NCBI RefSeq assembly: GCF_900091705.1 | Contig: NZ_LT594785.1 | Location: 627,257-691,256, forward strand | DNA length: 64,000 bases | Origin: Clostridium mediterraneense | GTDB taxonomy: Bacteria; Bacillota; Clostridia; Clostridiales; Clostridiaceae | Direction of reading: 5' to 3' | In this document: in pieces, positions 16,369 through 24,769 of the stretch | Numbering within the stretch: the stretch's first letter is position 1 | Layout: every line of letters begins with the position of its first letter | Program-made: the position numbers and the translations under genes | Notes under the pieces: model-generated | Databases searched by the model: none | Told to the model about the DNA's origin: nothing | The model's input: the letters and a program-made list of their open reading frames with translations, nothing else

Positions 16369-17004
16369 GTGGAAAAGAAAAAGCTAATATCTATGGCGGT
16401 TATAAAGAGACTACCAAAATACCATAGATATCTAAATGAATTAATGAATAACGATGTAGATAGAATTTCTTCAAAAGAATTAAGTGAAAAGATTGGATTT
16501 ACAGCATCACAAATTCGTCAAGATTTAAATTGTTTTGGAGATTTTGGACAACAAGGATATGGATATAATGTAAAGGCATTATATAATGAAATTAGTAATA
16601 TTTTAGGGTTAAGTAGAGAATATAGAGCTGTAATAATAGGAGCTGGAAACATTGGACAAGCGATAGCAAATTATAATCAATTTAGAAAGCTTGGATTTAC
16701 TATAGAAGGTATTTTTGATGCAAATCCTAAGCTTTTAGGAATACAAATAAGAGATGTTGCTATACAAGATATAGATGAATTAGAAGGTTTCTTAGAAAGA
16801 AATCAAATTGATATTGGTATAATATGTGTTCCTAAAGTTAATGCGCAAAAGGTAGCAGATAAATTAATAAGTAAAGGTGTTAAAGGAATTTGGAACTTTG
16901 CTCCTATAGATTTAAATACTCCAGATGACGTTACAGTAGAAAATGTTCATTTAAGTGAAAGTCTTTTAACTTTAGTGTACTTATTAAACGAAAAAAATAA
17001 TTAA
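16369..17004 (+). CDS. rex: redox-sensing transcriptional repressor Rex
   Basis: Senses the NADH/NAD+ ratio and represses fermentation genes when NADH is low. The 211 residues comprise an N-terminal winged helix (RISSKELSEKIGFTASQIRQDLNCFGDFGQQGYGY, the family hallmark) and a Rossmann domain with IIGAGNIGQAIANY. Length and motifs are typical. The frame is open to an ATG at 16327, but AGAGAGGTG followed by GTG at 16369 gives the family-like start MEKKKLISMAVIKRLPKYHR. A Rex operator lies 116 bases after the stop, in front of crt, and a terminator separates the two, so rex is transcribed apart from its target operon. Confidence 0.96.
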   Translation: MEKKKLISMAVIKRLPKYHRYLNELMNNDVDRISSKELSEKIGFTASQIRQDLNCFGDFGQQGYGYNVKALYNEISNILGLSREYRAVIIGAGNIGQAIANYNQFRKLGFTIEGIFDANPKLLGIQIRDVAIQDIDELEGFLERNQIDIGIICVPKVNAQKVADKLISKGVKGIWNFAPIDLNTPDDVTVENVHLSESLLTLVYLLNEKNN

Positions 17005-17079
17005 TAAAAAAATATTTGGATAAAAATACTAAAATATCCAAAAATATATTGCAAATACAATTAATAGCACTTATAATTT

Positions 17080-17114
17080 AATTGAAGTTTATCTAAACTT
17101 CAATTATTTTTTTT
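17080..17114 (+). terminator. intrinsic terminator of rex
   Basis: AATTGAAGTTTA pairs exactly with TAAACTTCAATT over a two-base loop, followed by A and eight T. Confidence 0.9.
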
Positions 17115-17119
17115 GCAAT

Positions 17120-17137
17120 TTGTTAAGTTTATAACAA
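17120..17137. promoter_or_regulatory. Rex operator upstream of crt
   Basis: TTGTTAA-GTTT-ATAACAA matches the Rex consensus TTGTTAANNNNTTAACAA at 13 of 14 defined positions. It lies 44 bases before crt and directly after the rex terminator, so Rex should repress the butyryl-CoA operon at low NADH. Confidence 0.92.
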
Positions 17138-17180
17138 ATAACTTTGGGTATAAAAGAGAAAGGTATTAAGGGGGAGAAAA

Positions 17181-17963
17181 ATGGAATTTAATAATGTTCT
17201 TCTTGAAAAAGAAGGGAACATAGCTATTTTGACTATTAATAGACCTAAGGCTTTAAATGCATTAAACTCAGAGACTTTACAAGATTTAGATAAAGCATTA
17301 GAACAGCTTGAAAATGAAAGTGATATATATGCAGTAATTTTAAGAGGTGCAGGTGATAAATCATTTGTGGCAGGAGCAGATATATCTGAAATGAAAAATC
17401 TTAATGAAGAACAAGGCAAAGAATTTGGTCTTTTAGGAAATAAAGTTTTTAGAAGACTTGAAAATTTAGATAAACCAGTAATTGCAGCTATTTCTGGATT
17501 TGCATTAGGTGGAGGCTGTGAGCTTGCTATGGCTTGTGATATAAGAATAGCTAGTGAAAAAGCAAAATTTGCTCAACCAGAAGCTGGACTTGGAATTACT
17601 CCAGGCTTTGGCGGTACTCAAAGACTTCCAAGACTTGTTGGAACAGGTGTAGCAAAAGAAATGATTTATACAGGTAGAATAGTTAAAGCTGATGAAGCTC
17701 TTAGAATAGGACTTATTAATAAAGTTGTATCTCCAGAGTTATTAATGGAAGAAGCTAAAAAGCTTGCTGATATGATATCTATAAATGCTCCAATAGCTGT
17801 TAAGCTTTGTAAGGATGCTATCAATAGAGGAACACAAGTAGATATAGATAGTGCAATAGTTATAGAAGCTAATGATTTTGGTAAATGTTTTGATACAGAA
17901 GATCAAAAAGAAGGAATGTCAGCTTTTATTGAAAGAAGAGAAAAGAATTTTAAAAATAAATAA
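17181..17963 (+). CDS. crt: 3-hydroxybutyryl-CoA dehydratase (crotonase)
   Basis: Dehydrates 3-hydroxybutyryl-CoA to crotonyl-CoA in the butyrate/butanol pathway; cytosolic hexamer by family. The 260 residues show the enoyl-CoA hydratase oxyanion-hole segments AGADISEM and FALGGGCELAMACD and the catalytic-Glu segment PEAGLGITPGFGGTQRLPR. Ribosome binding site AAGGGGGAG. First gene of the crt-bcd-etfB-etfA-hbd operon, 44 bases behind a Rex operator. No thiolase gene is in the cluster, as is common in clostridia. Confidence 0.95.
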   Translation: MEFNNVLLEKEGNIAILTINRPKALNALNSETLQDLDKALEQLENESDIYAVILRGAGDKSFVAGADISEMKNLNEEQGKEFGLLGNKVFRRLENLDKPVIAAISGFALGGGCELAMACDIRIASEKAKFAQPEAGLGITPGFGGTQRLPRLVGTGVAKEMIYTGRIVKADEALRIGLINKVVSPELLMEEAKKLADMISINAPIAVKLCKDAINRGTQVDIDSAIVIEANDFGKCFDTEDQKEGMSAFIERREKNFKNK

Positions 17964-17993
17964 GGGTATTGAAAATAAGGGGAGGCTAAATTA

Positions 17994-19133
17994 ATGAATT
18001 TTGAATTAACTGCAGAGCAAAAATTAATGAGACAAATGGTTAGAGATTTTGCTATAAATGAGGTTAAACCTATAGCTGCTGAAATAGATGAAACAGAAAG
18101 ATTTCCTATGGAAAATGTGAAAAAAATGGCCAAGCTTGGCTTAATGGGAATTCCTTTTTCAGACGAGTTTGGTGGAGCAAATGGTGATACATTGTCATAT
18201 ATAATAGCTGTTGAAGAATTATCAAAAGTATGTGGAACAACTGGAGTTATTCTTTCAGCTCATACATCTTTATGTGCATCATTAATAGACCAATTTGGTA
18301 ATGCTGCTCAAAAAGCTAAGTACTTAACTCCACTTGCAAAGGGCGAAAAACTAGGAGCTTTTTGCCTTACAGAACCAGGTGCGGGTACAGATGCAGCAGG
18401 TCAACAAACTGTTGCTAGATTAGAAGGAGATAATTATATTCTAAATGGAAGTAAGATATTTATAACAAATGGTGGAGTAGCAGATACATTTATAATTTTT
18501 GCTATGACAGATAAGAGCCAAGGAACTAGAGGAATATCAGCTTTTATAGTTGAAAAAGAATTCCCAGGATTATCAGTTGGTAAGGTTGAACAAAAAATGG
18601 GTATTAGAGCTTCGTCTACAACTGAAATAATAATGGAAAATTGTATAGTTCCAAAAGAAAACTTAATTGGTAAGCTTGGAAAAGGCTTTGGTATAGCAAT
18701 GAAAACTCTTGATGGAGGTAGAATTGGTATAGCAGCTCAAGCACTAGGAATAGCAGCTGGAGCTTTAGAAGAAGCAGTAAATTATACAAAGGAAAGAAAA
18801 CAATTTGGAAGATCACTTTCAGCATTCCAAGGTCTTCAATGGATGATGGCAGATATGGATGTTAAAGTTGAAGCAGCTAGAAATTTAGTTTATAAGGCAG
18901 CGTGGCTTAAAGAAAAAGGACTTCCATATTCAGTTGAAGCAGCAAGGGCTAAATTATATGCAGCAGAAGTAGCTATGGATGTAACAACTAAGGCTGTTCA
19001 AATATTTGGAGGATATGGCTATACTAAAGAATATCCTATTGAAAGAATGATGAGAGATGCAAAAATAACTGAAATTTATGAAGGAACATCAGAAGTTCAA
19101 AAGATGGTTATTTCAGGAAGTCTGTTAAGATAA
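17994..19133 (+). CDS. bcd: butyryl-CoA dehydrogenase
   Basis: Reduces crotonyl-CoA to butyryl-CoA; with EtfAB it forms the flavin-based bifurcating complex that also reduces ferredoxin. The 379 residues are a typical acyl-CoA dehydrogenase: FCLTEPGAGTDA, IFITNGG, RIGIAAQALGIA, the FAD-contact segment QIFGGYGYTKEYP, and the catalytic Glu in IYEGTSEVQ. It starts 30 bases after crt with GGGGAGG in the gap and ends 17 bases before etfB, so the genes are one operon. Confidence 0.95.
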   Translation: MNFELTAEQKLMRQMVRDFAINEVKPIAAEIDETERFPMENVKKMAKLGLMGIPFSDEFGGANGDTLSYIIAVEELSKVCGTTGVILSAHTSLCASLIDQFGNAAQKAKYLTPLAKGEKLGAFCLTEPGAGTDAAGQQTVARLEGDNYILNGSKIFITNGGVADTFIIFAMTDKSQGTRGISAFIVEKEFPGLSVGKVEQKMGIRASSTTEIIMENCIVPKENLIGKLGKGFGIAMKTLDGGRIGIAAQALGIAAGALEEAVNYTKERKQFGRSLSAFQGLQWMMADMDVKVEAARNLVYKAAWLKEKGLPYSVEAARAKLYAAEVAMDVTTKAVQIFGGYGYTKEYPIERMMRDAKITEIYEGTSEVQKMVISGSLLR

Positions 19134-19150
19134 TTTAGGGGGATTAAAAT

Positions 19151-19930
19151 ATGAATATAGTAGTTTGTTTAAAACAAGTACCAGATACAACAGCTGTTAA
19201 GATAGATCCTGTAACAGGAACATTAATTAGAAATGGAGTTCCATCAATTATTAATCCGGAAGATAAACATGCTTTAGAAGCAGCATTATGTTTAAAAGAT
19301 GAATATGGAGCAAAAATAACTGTAATTAGTATGGGACCACTTCAAGCAAAGGATGCTTTAAGAGAAGCTTTATGTATGGGAGCGGATGAAGCAATATTAA
19401 TTACTGATAGAGCATTTGCTGGAGCTGATACACTTGCAACATCAAAAGCTTTAGCTGGAGCTATAAAGAAATTAGATTATGATATAATTTTTGCCGGAAG
19501 ACAAGCTATAGATGGAGATACAGCTCAAGTTGGGCCAGAAATAGCAGAACATTTAGGAATTCCTCAAGTAACATATGTTCAAGATGTTAAAGTTGAGGAA
19601 GATGGATTATTAATAAATAGAGCATTAGAAAATGGATATGAACTTATAAAAGTTGAAGGGAAAGTTCTTTTAACAGCAATTAAAGAGTTAAATGAACCAA
19701 GATATATGCATGCTAAGTATATTTTTGCAACAGCAAATAAGGAAATAATAACTTGGACAGCTGATGATATAGATGTTGATAAAGCAGAACTTGGACTTAA
19801 AGGATCACCTACAAAGGTTAAGAAATCAATGACTAAGGAAGCTAAGAGTTCAGGAGAAATAATAAATAAGTCAGCAGATGAAGCAGTAACTTATATTATG
19901 GCAAAATTAAAAGAAAAACACTATATCTAG
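19151..19930 (+). CDS. etfB: electron transfer flavoprotein beta subunit
   Basis: The 259 residues begin MNIVVCLKQVPDTTAVKID, the standard EtfB start, with FAGRQAIDGDTAQVGPEIAE and LLTAIKELNEPRYM further on. Together with EtfA it binds two FAD and, with Bcd, drives ferredoxin reduction coupled to crotonyl-CoA reduction by NADH. Placed directly between bcd and etfA with 17- and 20-base gaps and a GGGGG ribosome binding site each, indicating tight co-expression. Confidence 0.95.
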   Translation: MNIVVCLKQVPDTTAVKIDPVTGTLIRNGVPSIINPEDKHALEAALCLKDEYGAKITVISMGPLQAKDALREALCMGADEAILITDRAFAGADTLATSKALAGAIKKLDYDIIFAGRQAIDGDTAQVGPEIAEHLGIPQVTYVQDVKVEEDGLLINRALENGYELIKVEGKVLLTAIKELNEPRYMHAKYIFATANKEIITWTADDIDVDKAELGLKGSPTKVKKSMTKEAKSSGEIINKSADEAVTYIMAKLKEKHYI

Positions 19931-19950
19931 TTTAAGGGGGAGAATTTATT

Positions 19951-20958
19951 ATGAATTTAGCAGATTATAATGGAGTTTGCGTATTCGCTGAACAAAGAGA
20001 AGGGGTTATGCAAAAAGTTTCTTTAGAAATTTTAGGTGAAGGAAGAAAACTTGCAGATAAGCTAGGAACAAAGCTAATAGCTTTAGTTTTAGGACATGAA
20101 ATTCAAGGAATGGGTAAAATTCTTGGAGAATATGGAGCAGATGAAGTTTTAGTTGTAGATAATCCATTACTTAAAGACTATACAACAGATGGATATACAA
20201 CAGCTATTTGTGAAGTTTTAAATGATATAAAACCAGGAATATTTTTCATAGGAGCTACATTTATAGGTAGAGATTTAGGGCCTAGAGTAGCTGCAAGACT
20301 TTCAACAGGACTTACAGCTGATTGTACAAGTTTAGATGTAGATGTTGAAACTGGTGATCTTCTTGCTACAAGACCAGCATTTGGTGGAAACTTAATGGCT
20401 ACAATAGCTTGTCCAGATCATAGGCCACAAATGGCAACAGTAAGACCAGGAGTTTTCTCAAAGCTTCCTGCTAATAATAATGGATATACTGTTTCAACTA
20501 TTCAAGTAAATCTAAAGGATTCAGATATTAGAACTAAGATAGTTAAAGTAGTAAAAGAAAATAAAGATATAAAAGATATTTCAGAAGCTAGAGTTCTTGT
20601 TGCTGGTGGAAGAGGAGTTGGATCAAAAGAAAACTTTGATATGTTAAAAGCTCTTGCAGATGAGTTTGGTGGTTCAATTGCAGCTTCAAGAGCAGCTATA
20701 GAAAAAGGTTGGGTAGATAAAGATTATCAAGTTGGACAAACTGGTAAAACTGTTAGACCTAATATTTATATAGCTTGTGGTATTTCAGGAGCTATTCAGC
20801 ACGTTGCTGGAATGCAGGATTCAGATTTAATTATAGCTATAAATAAAGATGAATCTGCACCTATAATGAAAGTTGCTGATTATGCGATAGTAGGAGAAGT
20901 TTCAAAAGTAGTACCAGAGCTTATTAGTCAACTTAAAAATATTAAAGAAGCAATGTAG
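19951..20958 (+). CDS. etfA: electron transfer flavoprotein alpha subunit
   Basis: The 335 residues contain the C-terminal FAD domain marks: VLVAGGRGVGSKENF, GASRAA-like segment SIAASRAAIEKGWV, VGQTGKTVRPNIYIACGISGAIQH and the final DLIIAINKDESAPI. No extra ferredoxin domain is fused at the N-terminus. Partner of EtfB in the bifurcating Bcd-Etf complex. A stable hairpin follows before hbd, which may tune how much transcript continues. Confidence 0.95.
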   Translation: MNLADYNGVCVFAEQREGVMQKVSLEILGEGRKLADKLGTKLIALVLGHEIQGMGKILGEYGADEVLVVDNPLLKDYTTDGYTTAICEVLNDIKPGIFFIGATFIGRDLGPRVAARLSTGLTADCTSLDVDVETGDLLATRPAFGGNLMATIACPDHRPQMATVRPGVFSKLPANNNGYTVSTIQVNLKDSDIRTKIVKVVKENKDIKDISEARVLVAGGRGVGSKENFDMLKALADEFGGSIAASRAAIEKGWVDKDYQVGQTGKTVRPNIYIACGISGAIQHVAGMQDSDLIIAINKDESAPIMKVADYAIVGEVSKVVPELISQLKNIKEAM

Positions 20959-21002
20959 AATTTATTCAAATTTTGATTATGGTATAAAACAAAATTAATA
21001 TA

Positions 21003-21032
21003 AGAAAAGAGTTTGAGTTTAAACTCTTTTCT
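21003..21032 (+). other. intercistronic hairpin between etfA and hbd
   Basis: AGAAAAGAGTTT pairs exactly with AAACTCTTTTCT across a 6-base loop. It is followed by TAAAAATATTT, not a T run, so it is more likely an RNA processing or stability element or a partial attenuator than a full terminator. Confidence 0.65.
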
Positions 21033-21055
21033 AAAAATATTTGGGGGTATTGAGA

Positions 21056-21904
21056 ATGAAGAAGATTTTTGTACTTGGTGCTGGAACAATGGGAGCAGGC
21101 ATAGTTCAAGCTTTTGCTCAAAAAGGATATGAAGTTATTGTTAGAGATATAAAACAAGAATTTGTTGATAGAGGAATAGCTGGAATTGAAAAGAGCCTTA
21201 CAAGACTTGTTTCTAAAGAAAAGATAACAGAAGAAGCTAAAAATGATATGCTTTCAAGAATTTCAGGAACAGTAGATATGGAAATGGCTAAAGATTGTGA
21301 TTTAGTTATTGAAGCTGCTGTTGAAAATATGGATATAAAGAAATCTATTTTCTCAGAGTTAGATAAAATTTGTAAACCAGAAACAATACTTGCTTCAAAT
21401 ACATCATCATTATCAATAACAGAAGTTGCATCAGCGACAAATAGACCAGATAAAGTAATTGGAATGCATTTCTTTAATCCAGCTCCAGTTATGAAACTTG
21501 TTGAAATCATAAATGGTATGGCAACATCAAAAGAAACTTTTGATGCTGTTAAAGAAGTTTCTGAAAATATCGGTAAGTCACCAGTAGAAGTTGCAGAAGC
21601 TCCTGGATTTGTAGTTAATAGAATTCTTATTCCTATGATAAATGAAGCCGCTGGAATATTAGCTGAAGGAATAGCTTCAGAAGAAGATATTGATACAGCT
21701 ATGAAACTTGGTGCTAATCATCCAATGGGACCTTTAGCTTTAGGGGATTTAATAGGACTTGATGTATGTCTTGCTATCATGGATGTTTTATATAAAGAAA
21801 CAGGAGATAGTAAATATAGAGCACACAGTCTTTTAAGAAAGTATGTTAGAGCTGGATGGCTTGGAAGAAAATCAGGAAGAGGATTCCACAATTACGCTAA
21901 ATAA
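21056..21904 (+). CDS. hbd: 3-hydroxybutyryl-CoA dehydrogenase
   Basis: Reduces acetoacetyl-CoA to 3-hydroxybutyryl-CoA with NADH; the last gene of the butyryl-CoA operon. The 282 residues open with the dinucleotide-binding [23 protein letters not shown] and carry [10 protein letters not shown], the catalytic-His segment [16 protein letters not shown] and [17 protein letters not shown]. The frame is open to TTG at 21041, but TTTGGGGGTATTGAG before ATG at 21056 gives the family-like [10 protein letters not shown] start. A terminator follows. Confidence 0.95.
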   Translation: MKKIFVLGAGTMGAGIVQAFAQKGYEVIVRDIKQEFVDRGIAGIEKSLTRLVSKEKITEEAKNDMLSRISGTVDMEMAKDCDLVIEAAVENMDIKKSIFSELDKICKPETILASNTSSLSITEVASATNRPDKVIGMHFFNPAPVMKLVEIINGMATSKETFDAVKEVSENIGKSPVEVAEAPGFVVNRILIPMINEAAGILAEGIASEEDIDTAMKLGANHPMGPLALGDLIGLDVCLAIMDVLYKETGDSKYRAHSLLRKYVRAGWLGRKSGRGFHNYAK

Positions 21905-21939
21905 AAATTAGGTAAAGTTAAATTAGATTGAAGTATTAT

Positions 21940-21974
21940 AGAAGCTATCAGTGAAAGATAGCTTCTTTTATTTA
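21940..21974 (+). terminator. intrinsic terminator of the crt-hbd operon
   Basis: AGAAGCTATC pairs exactly with GATAGCTTCT, then TTTATTTATT. Confidence 0.85.
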
Positions 21975-22064
21975 TTATATAGAAGATATTATTTTTAATT
22001 AGTAAGGTATAGCATATAATTAAATATTACAATCAAATTTTAAATACTTGATAACTATTATTTG

Positions 22065-22099
22065 TTAAAATTGATAATCATTACATGTTAGGTTATAAT
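22065..22099 (+). promoter_or_regulatory. promoter of the ABC exporter with Fur-box-like overlap
   Basis: TTGATA at 22071-22076 and TATAAT at 22094-22099, 17 bases apart. The -35 lies inside AAAATTGATAATCATTACA (22065-22083), which matches 14 of 19 positions of the Fur box GATAATGATAATCATTATC. The promoter is well supported; iron control is only a possibility. Confidence 0.6.
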
Positions 22100-22132
22100 T
22101 TATATAAGATTAATCAAACTAAGGGGGAAAAT

Positions 22133-23833
22133 ATGATTAAGGAATTTATAAAATATTATAAACCACATAAAAAATTATTCATATTAGATATTTTGGCTGC
22201 GTTTCTTATGGCTTTATGCGATTTAGTTTATCCTATGCTTACAAGAAATATTATGAATGATGTAATACCTAATAAAAATCTAAGATTATTATGGGTATTT
22301 TCAATAATTTTATTTTTTATATTTATATTTAAGGCAGGACTTAATTATTTTATGCAGTATCAAGGGCATATTTTAGGGGTTAGAATGCAAGGGGAGATGA
22401 GAAAAGATATCTTTGTGAAGCTTCAAAAACTACCTAATAAGTATTTTGATGATAATAAGACTGGTGTTATAATGTCTAGAATTATAAATGATTTAAATGA
22501 AATATCAGAACTTGCGCATCATGGACCAGAAGATTTATTTATATCAATAGTACTTATATTAGGTTCTTTTGGAATTTTACTTTCTATAAATATAGAGCTT
22601 ACTTTAATTATTTTTGCAATTTTACCAATAGGGATTTTCTTTACTTTAAGACAAAGAAAGAAAATGATAAGTGCTTTTAGAGATACTAGAATCAAAACAG
22701 GTGAAGTTAATGCAAGAATAGAAAATAGTATATCTGGAATTAAAGTAACAAAATCTTTCTCAAATGCTGAATATGAGATAGATAGATTTGAGGATTGTAA
22801 TAATGTATTTAAGCTTGCGAGAATAAAGGCTTATAAAACTATGGCTGAATATTTCTCAGGAATGTTTTTATTTATAGATTTATTAGAATTAATTGTTTTA
22901 ATAGGTGGAGGATACTTTACTTACATTGGAAGAATAAATATTGGTGATTTTGTAGCCTATATATTATATATTAAGATGTTTTTACAACCTATTAGAAAAC
23001 TTATAAACTTTAATGAGATGTTACAAGATGGTATGACAGGATTCCAAAGATTAAATGAGATAGTTACTGAATCAGAGGAAGAAGAAAAAAGAACAGCAAA
23101 AGAGCTTAAAAATGTTAAGGGTGAAATAACAATAGAAGATTTAAGTTTTAATTATGATGGAGTTAATGATATTCTCAAAGATTTTAATTTAAAAATAGAA
23201 GCAGGAAAGAAAATTGCTTTAGTTGGATCTTCTGGTGGAGGAAAAACTACTTTATGTAATTTAATTCCTAGATTCTATGAATTTGATAGTGGAGATATAA
23301 AAATTGATGGAATTAGTGTTAAGGATGTAACTCTTGAATCACTTAGAAATAATATAGGTATAGTTCAACAAGATGTATTTTTATTTACTGGAACTATAAG
23401 AGAAAATATAGAGTATGGAAAATTAGGAGCTACTGATGAAGAAATTATAGAAGCGGCAAAGAAGGCTTGTCTTCATGATTTTGTTATGTCTCTTGAAGAT
23501 GGATATGATACTTATATTGGTGAAAGAGGAGTTAAGCTTTCAGGAGGACAAAAGCAAAGAATATCTATAGCTAGAGTATTCTTAAAGAATCCTTCAATAT
23601 TAATATTAGATGAAGCAACATCTGCACTTGATAATATTACTGAAGGTGAAATACAAAAATCATTAGAAGACTTAAGTAAAAATAGAACAACATTAATAGT
23701 TGCTCATAGATTATCTACTATTAGAAATGCTGATGAAATAGTTGTTATTGGTAAAGAGGGAATAATCGAACAAGGAACACATGAAATGCTTATGGATAAC
23801 GAAGGATTTTATAGTACTTTAAACAGTATTTAA
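22133..23833 (+). CDS. ABC transporter, fused permease and ATPase (MsbA/MDR type)
   Basis: Half-transporter of 566 residues expected to dimerise in the membrane and export a lipid, peptide or drug. About six membrane helices occupy residues 15-300, with the exporter segment ISRIINDL-like MSRIINDLNEIS. The ATPase part shows Walker A GSSGGGKTT, Q-loop IVQQDVFLFTGTIRENI, signature LSGGQKQRISIARV, Walker B ILILDEATSALD and the switch AHRLST. No second half-transporter or peptidase domain is adjacent, so a homodimer is likely. An ATG at 22085 is in frame, but AAGGGGGAAAAT before ATG at 22133 decides the start. Substrate unknown. Confidence 0.9.
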   Translation: MIKEFIKYYKPHKKLFILDILAAFLMALCDLVYPMLTRNIMNDVIPNKNLRLLWVFSIILFFIFIFKAGLNYFMQYQGHILGVRMQGEMRKDIFVKLQKLPNKYFDDNKTGVIMSRIINDLNEISELAHHGPEDLFISIVLILGSFGILLSINIELTLIIFAILPIGIFFTLRQRKKMISAFRDTRIKTGEVNARIENSISGIKVTKSFSNAEYEIDRFEDCNNVFKLARIKAYKTMAEYFSGMFLFIDLLELIVLIGGGYFTYIGRINIGDFVAYILYIKMFLQPIRKLINFNEMLQDGMTGFQRLNEIVTESEEEEKRTAKELKNVKGEITIEDLSFNYDGVNDILKDFNLKIEAGKKIALVGSSGGGKTTLCNLIPRFYEFDSGDIKIDGISVKDVTLESLRNNIGIVQQDVFLFTGTIRENIEYGKLGATDEEIIEAAKKACLHDFVMSLEDGYDTYIGERGVKLSGGQKQRISIARVFLKNPSILILDEATSALDNITEGEIQKSLEDLSKNRTTLIVAHRLSTIRNADEIVVIGKEGIIEQGTHEMLMDNEGFYSTLNSI

Positions 23834-23978
23834 TAAAAGGAAAAGTATTTTTTGTTAAAAGTTTAGATTTTATATTAACAATATAGACAAGCTGTTAAAA
23901 ATAATATAATATACTTATAGACAATAAGTGAAAATTCATTAAAGGTTTAAACAAAAGAGAAATTTGGGAGGAAACAAT

Positions 23979-24539
23979 ATGGATGCAGCAACTCATAGTA
24001 GCATTATGTATACATTTCAAGATATGCATACACCAGTTTTGAATACTATAATGCTATGGATTACTAGAATAGGAACAGATGGTCTTATATGGTTAGTATT
24101 AGGATTAATATTCTTAATAACAAAAAAATATAGAAAAGCAGGATTTATGATGTTCTTTGGATCATCAATAAACTTTGTTTTAGTAGAAGTTTTAAAACAC
24201 ATAGTTAAGAGACCAAGACCATTTATGACACTTCCAGGTCTACATGTAATAGGGCCTGTGCCACATTCTTATTCATTCCCTTCAGGACATGCATCATCAG
24301 CATTTGTAGGGGCATTTATAATAGCTTATTACTTTAGAGCATGGGCAATACCAGCATATGCACTTGCAGTAGCTATAGCATTTTCAAGAGTGTACTTATT
24401 AGTTCACTATCCATCAGATGTTATAGGTGGAGCTATTATTGGAACAATAAGTGTTATATTAGCATTCTTCTTCTATAGAGTTATACTTAAACGCTGGTTT
24501 AATGGAATTCTTAGGGGACTTGGAATAGAGAAAAAATAA
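23979..24539 (+). CDS. PAP2-family membrane phosphatase
   Basis: Integral membrane phosphatase of 186 residues, likely acting on undecaprenyl pyrophosphate, phosphatidic acid or a related lipid phosphate at the outer membrane face. The three PAP2 motifs are complete: KHIVKRPRP, PSGHAS and SRVYLLVHYPSDV. About five hydrophobic segments are visible. TGGGAGGAAACAAT gives the start at ATG 23979; an in-frame TTG at 23964 is discounted. A TAGACA/TAATAT promoter-like pair lies near 23884-23912. BcrC-type undecaprenyl pyrophosphatase is the likeliest role but is not proven. Confidence 0.87.
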   Translation: MDAATHSSIMYTFQDMHTPVLNTIMLWITRIGTDGLIWLVLGLIFLITKKYRKAGFMMFFGSSINFVLVEVLKHIVKRPRPFMTLPGLHVIGPVPHSYSFPSGHASSAFVGAFIIAYYFRAWAIPAYALAVAIAFSRVYLLVHYPSDVIGGAIIGTISVILAFFFYRVILKRWFNGILRGLGIEKK

Positions 24540-24556
24540 TTAAGTTTAAATAATTA

Positions 24557-24590
24557 GGACTGTTTCAGATAAATGAAACAGTCCTTTTAA
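24557..24590 (+). terminator. intrinsic terminator
   Basis: GGACTGTTTCA pairs exactly with TGAAACAGTCC, followed by TTTTAATTT. Confidence 0.85.
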
Positions 24591-24769
24591 TTTATTTTTT
24601 ATGTTTATAATAATTAAAAAATCTTATCATAATCATAAATCTTTATAAAAAATAGTAAAAAATTTTAAAATTTTGGATAAATTGAATAAAATTTTATATT
24701 AAAGAGGATATATATATAATGAAATAGAATAATTAATGTGAAAAAAATTATGTTTAAGAGGGTTGATTT

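Noticed and set aside
21003-21032. Operon end between etfA and hbd
   Set aside because: The hairpin lacks a T run, no promoter is seen after it, and hbd belongs to the same pathway.
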